Assembly (NCBI GenBank): GCA_003194525.1
Contig: NBIV01000005.1
Span: 620,001-684,000 of the forward strand
Length of the DNA stretch: 64,000 nucleotides
Direction of reading: 5' to 3'
From: Gracilariopsis chorda
Lineage: Eukaryota > Rhodophyta > Florideophyceae > Gracilariales > Gracilariaceae
Positions 63,312-64,000 of this stretch are shown here, piece by piece. The notes below the pieces were generated by a model. That model had not been told where the DNA came from. It worked only from the letters and a program-made list of their open reading frames with translations, and made no database searches. The translations under genes and the position numbers were made by a program. The stretch's first letter is position 1. Every line of letters starts with the position of its first letter.

Positions 63312-64000
63312 CTCACAAATGATTTCAATGGTACGATAGATCTCAATCCAAAGCTCCCCCTTGTGCCCAATTATGGAAAGTTGATGAGCTAGACCTCGCT
63401 ACCTTCCAGTACATTCACAGACGAAGATGAGAAGATGGAAGACGAACGGAGCTACTTCATCTATCCGCGTACTGGAGTAATGCTTGTATTCAAAAACATA
63501 CTCATGAACGGTGTATTTCGCTTCTATCTTAAGCAGAATTCAAAACGTCGATGTCGGGATAACAGCGCCAGTTGATCAATGCACATCTGTCAATTCAATG
63601 ATGTTCAAGCTCACAAACTTATAGCTTAGGCCAGCGCTCATGGAGAAAATATTCTAAAACTGGATTACTGAATTTTGTTCGCCAAAGGAATGTCATAGAC
63701 TTAGATATCCTCTACTGATTGATCGAACAGGAGAACAGCTATACATAGATTACGAACCAATTCTTTCGAAAGAATCCCGGAGGAGATCTAGTGTCTATCG
63801 GACCGCTGACCTCATATGAGGTCAAAACAATCAACTTTACGTTTAATTTTAGTTATTTTGATCGGAATTTTTTGCCTTTTGTAGTCCGTATAAGTTATGC
63901 AACATGTTTTTGTATAGCAAAAATTCTAAGCTTCTGTTGTTTATGCTAGGTAAGAAGCAGAAACTTAAGACAACCAAATGGGTTGATAGAGATCTGCTTG
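63312..64000. other. Downstream non-coding sequence
   Basis: 3' sequence of the RGD-repeat gene and beyond. Only short frames; no gene seen up to the window end. Confidence 0.4.

Noticed and set aside
62203-63339. 378-codon frame overlapping the RGD-repeat gene
   Set aside because: Met/Thr/Val/Ile-rich shadow of a GAT-rich repeat; no signal peptide or domain.
1-64000. tRNA, rRNA and CRISPR features
   Set aside because: No cloverleaf with an acceptable T-arm (GGTTCGAAT-type hits lacked matching arms), no rRNA-like sequence, and no regularly spaced repeat array of CRISPR form.

Overview
This is nuclear DNA of a eukaryote. Genes are mostly single-exon, far apart, and embedded in decayed transposons. 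The best guess is a multicellular red alga of the Chondrus type. The grounds are a vanadium-dependent haloperoxidase, animal-type Na+/K+-ATPase sequence, an amine-oxidase remnant like those of red algae, intron-poor genes, and Ty3/gypsy, Ty1/copia and PIF/Harbinger-type element remains. The assignment is inference; no marker gene fixes the species. The intact genes use the standard code (they end in TGA, TAA or TAG).

Layout. 0-6 kb: retroelement debris with a chromodomain (0.65-0.99 kb), an unrecognised reverse-strand reading frame split by one TGA (1.33-3.1 kb), and a decayed reverse-strand gene with an AT-hook-like motif and Pro/Glu repeats (3.9-6.06 kb). 6.85-14.93 kb: a PIF/Harbinger-type DNA transposon with imperfect inverted ends over 200 bp long. 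It holds a broken DDE transposase and a Myb/SANT-like partner ORF. Between them lie a piece of Na+/K+-ATPase coding sequence and a decayed gene of about 1,400 codons (TPR-like in part). 17-27 kb: three intact host-type genes (secreted vanadium haloperoxidase, patatin-like phospholipase, GPR1/FUN34/YaaH acetate transporter). 27.5-28.4 kb: a frameshifted flavin amine oxidase remnant. 29.5-33.5 kb: an intact NB-ARC/WD40 STAND protein whose nine central WD repeats are almost identical in DNA. 33.5-41.8 kb: gene-poor. 41.8-49.5 kb: pseudogenes (phosphoglycerate mutase, a truncated sodium/solute symporter with one small intron, a second NB-ARC/WD40 copy, a reverse-strand element-type protein). 50-59.3 kb: a kinesin, two paralogous secreted Cys-rich proteins and a secreted GCC2/GCC3-like protein. 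59.3-64 kb: a copia RNase H remnant and a secreted acidic protein with five RRGDHHPGVGD repeats.

How the genes relate. There are no operons. The intact genes fall into themes: secreted or surface proteins (haloperoxidase, two Cys-rich proteins, GCC2/GCC3 protein, RGD-repeat protein), innate-immune-type receptor (NB-ARC/WD40 plus dead copy), and ordinary cell functions (kinesin, acetate transport, lipid acyl hydrolase). Broken genes share one trait: their premature stops are nearly all explained by one C-to-T or G-to-A change (Gln, Trp or Arg codons), with few frameshifts.
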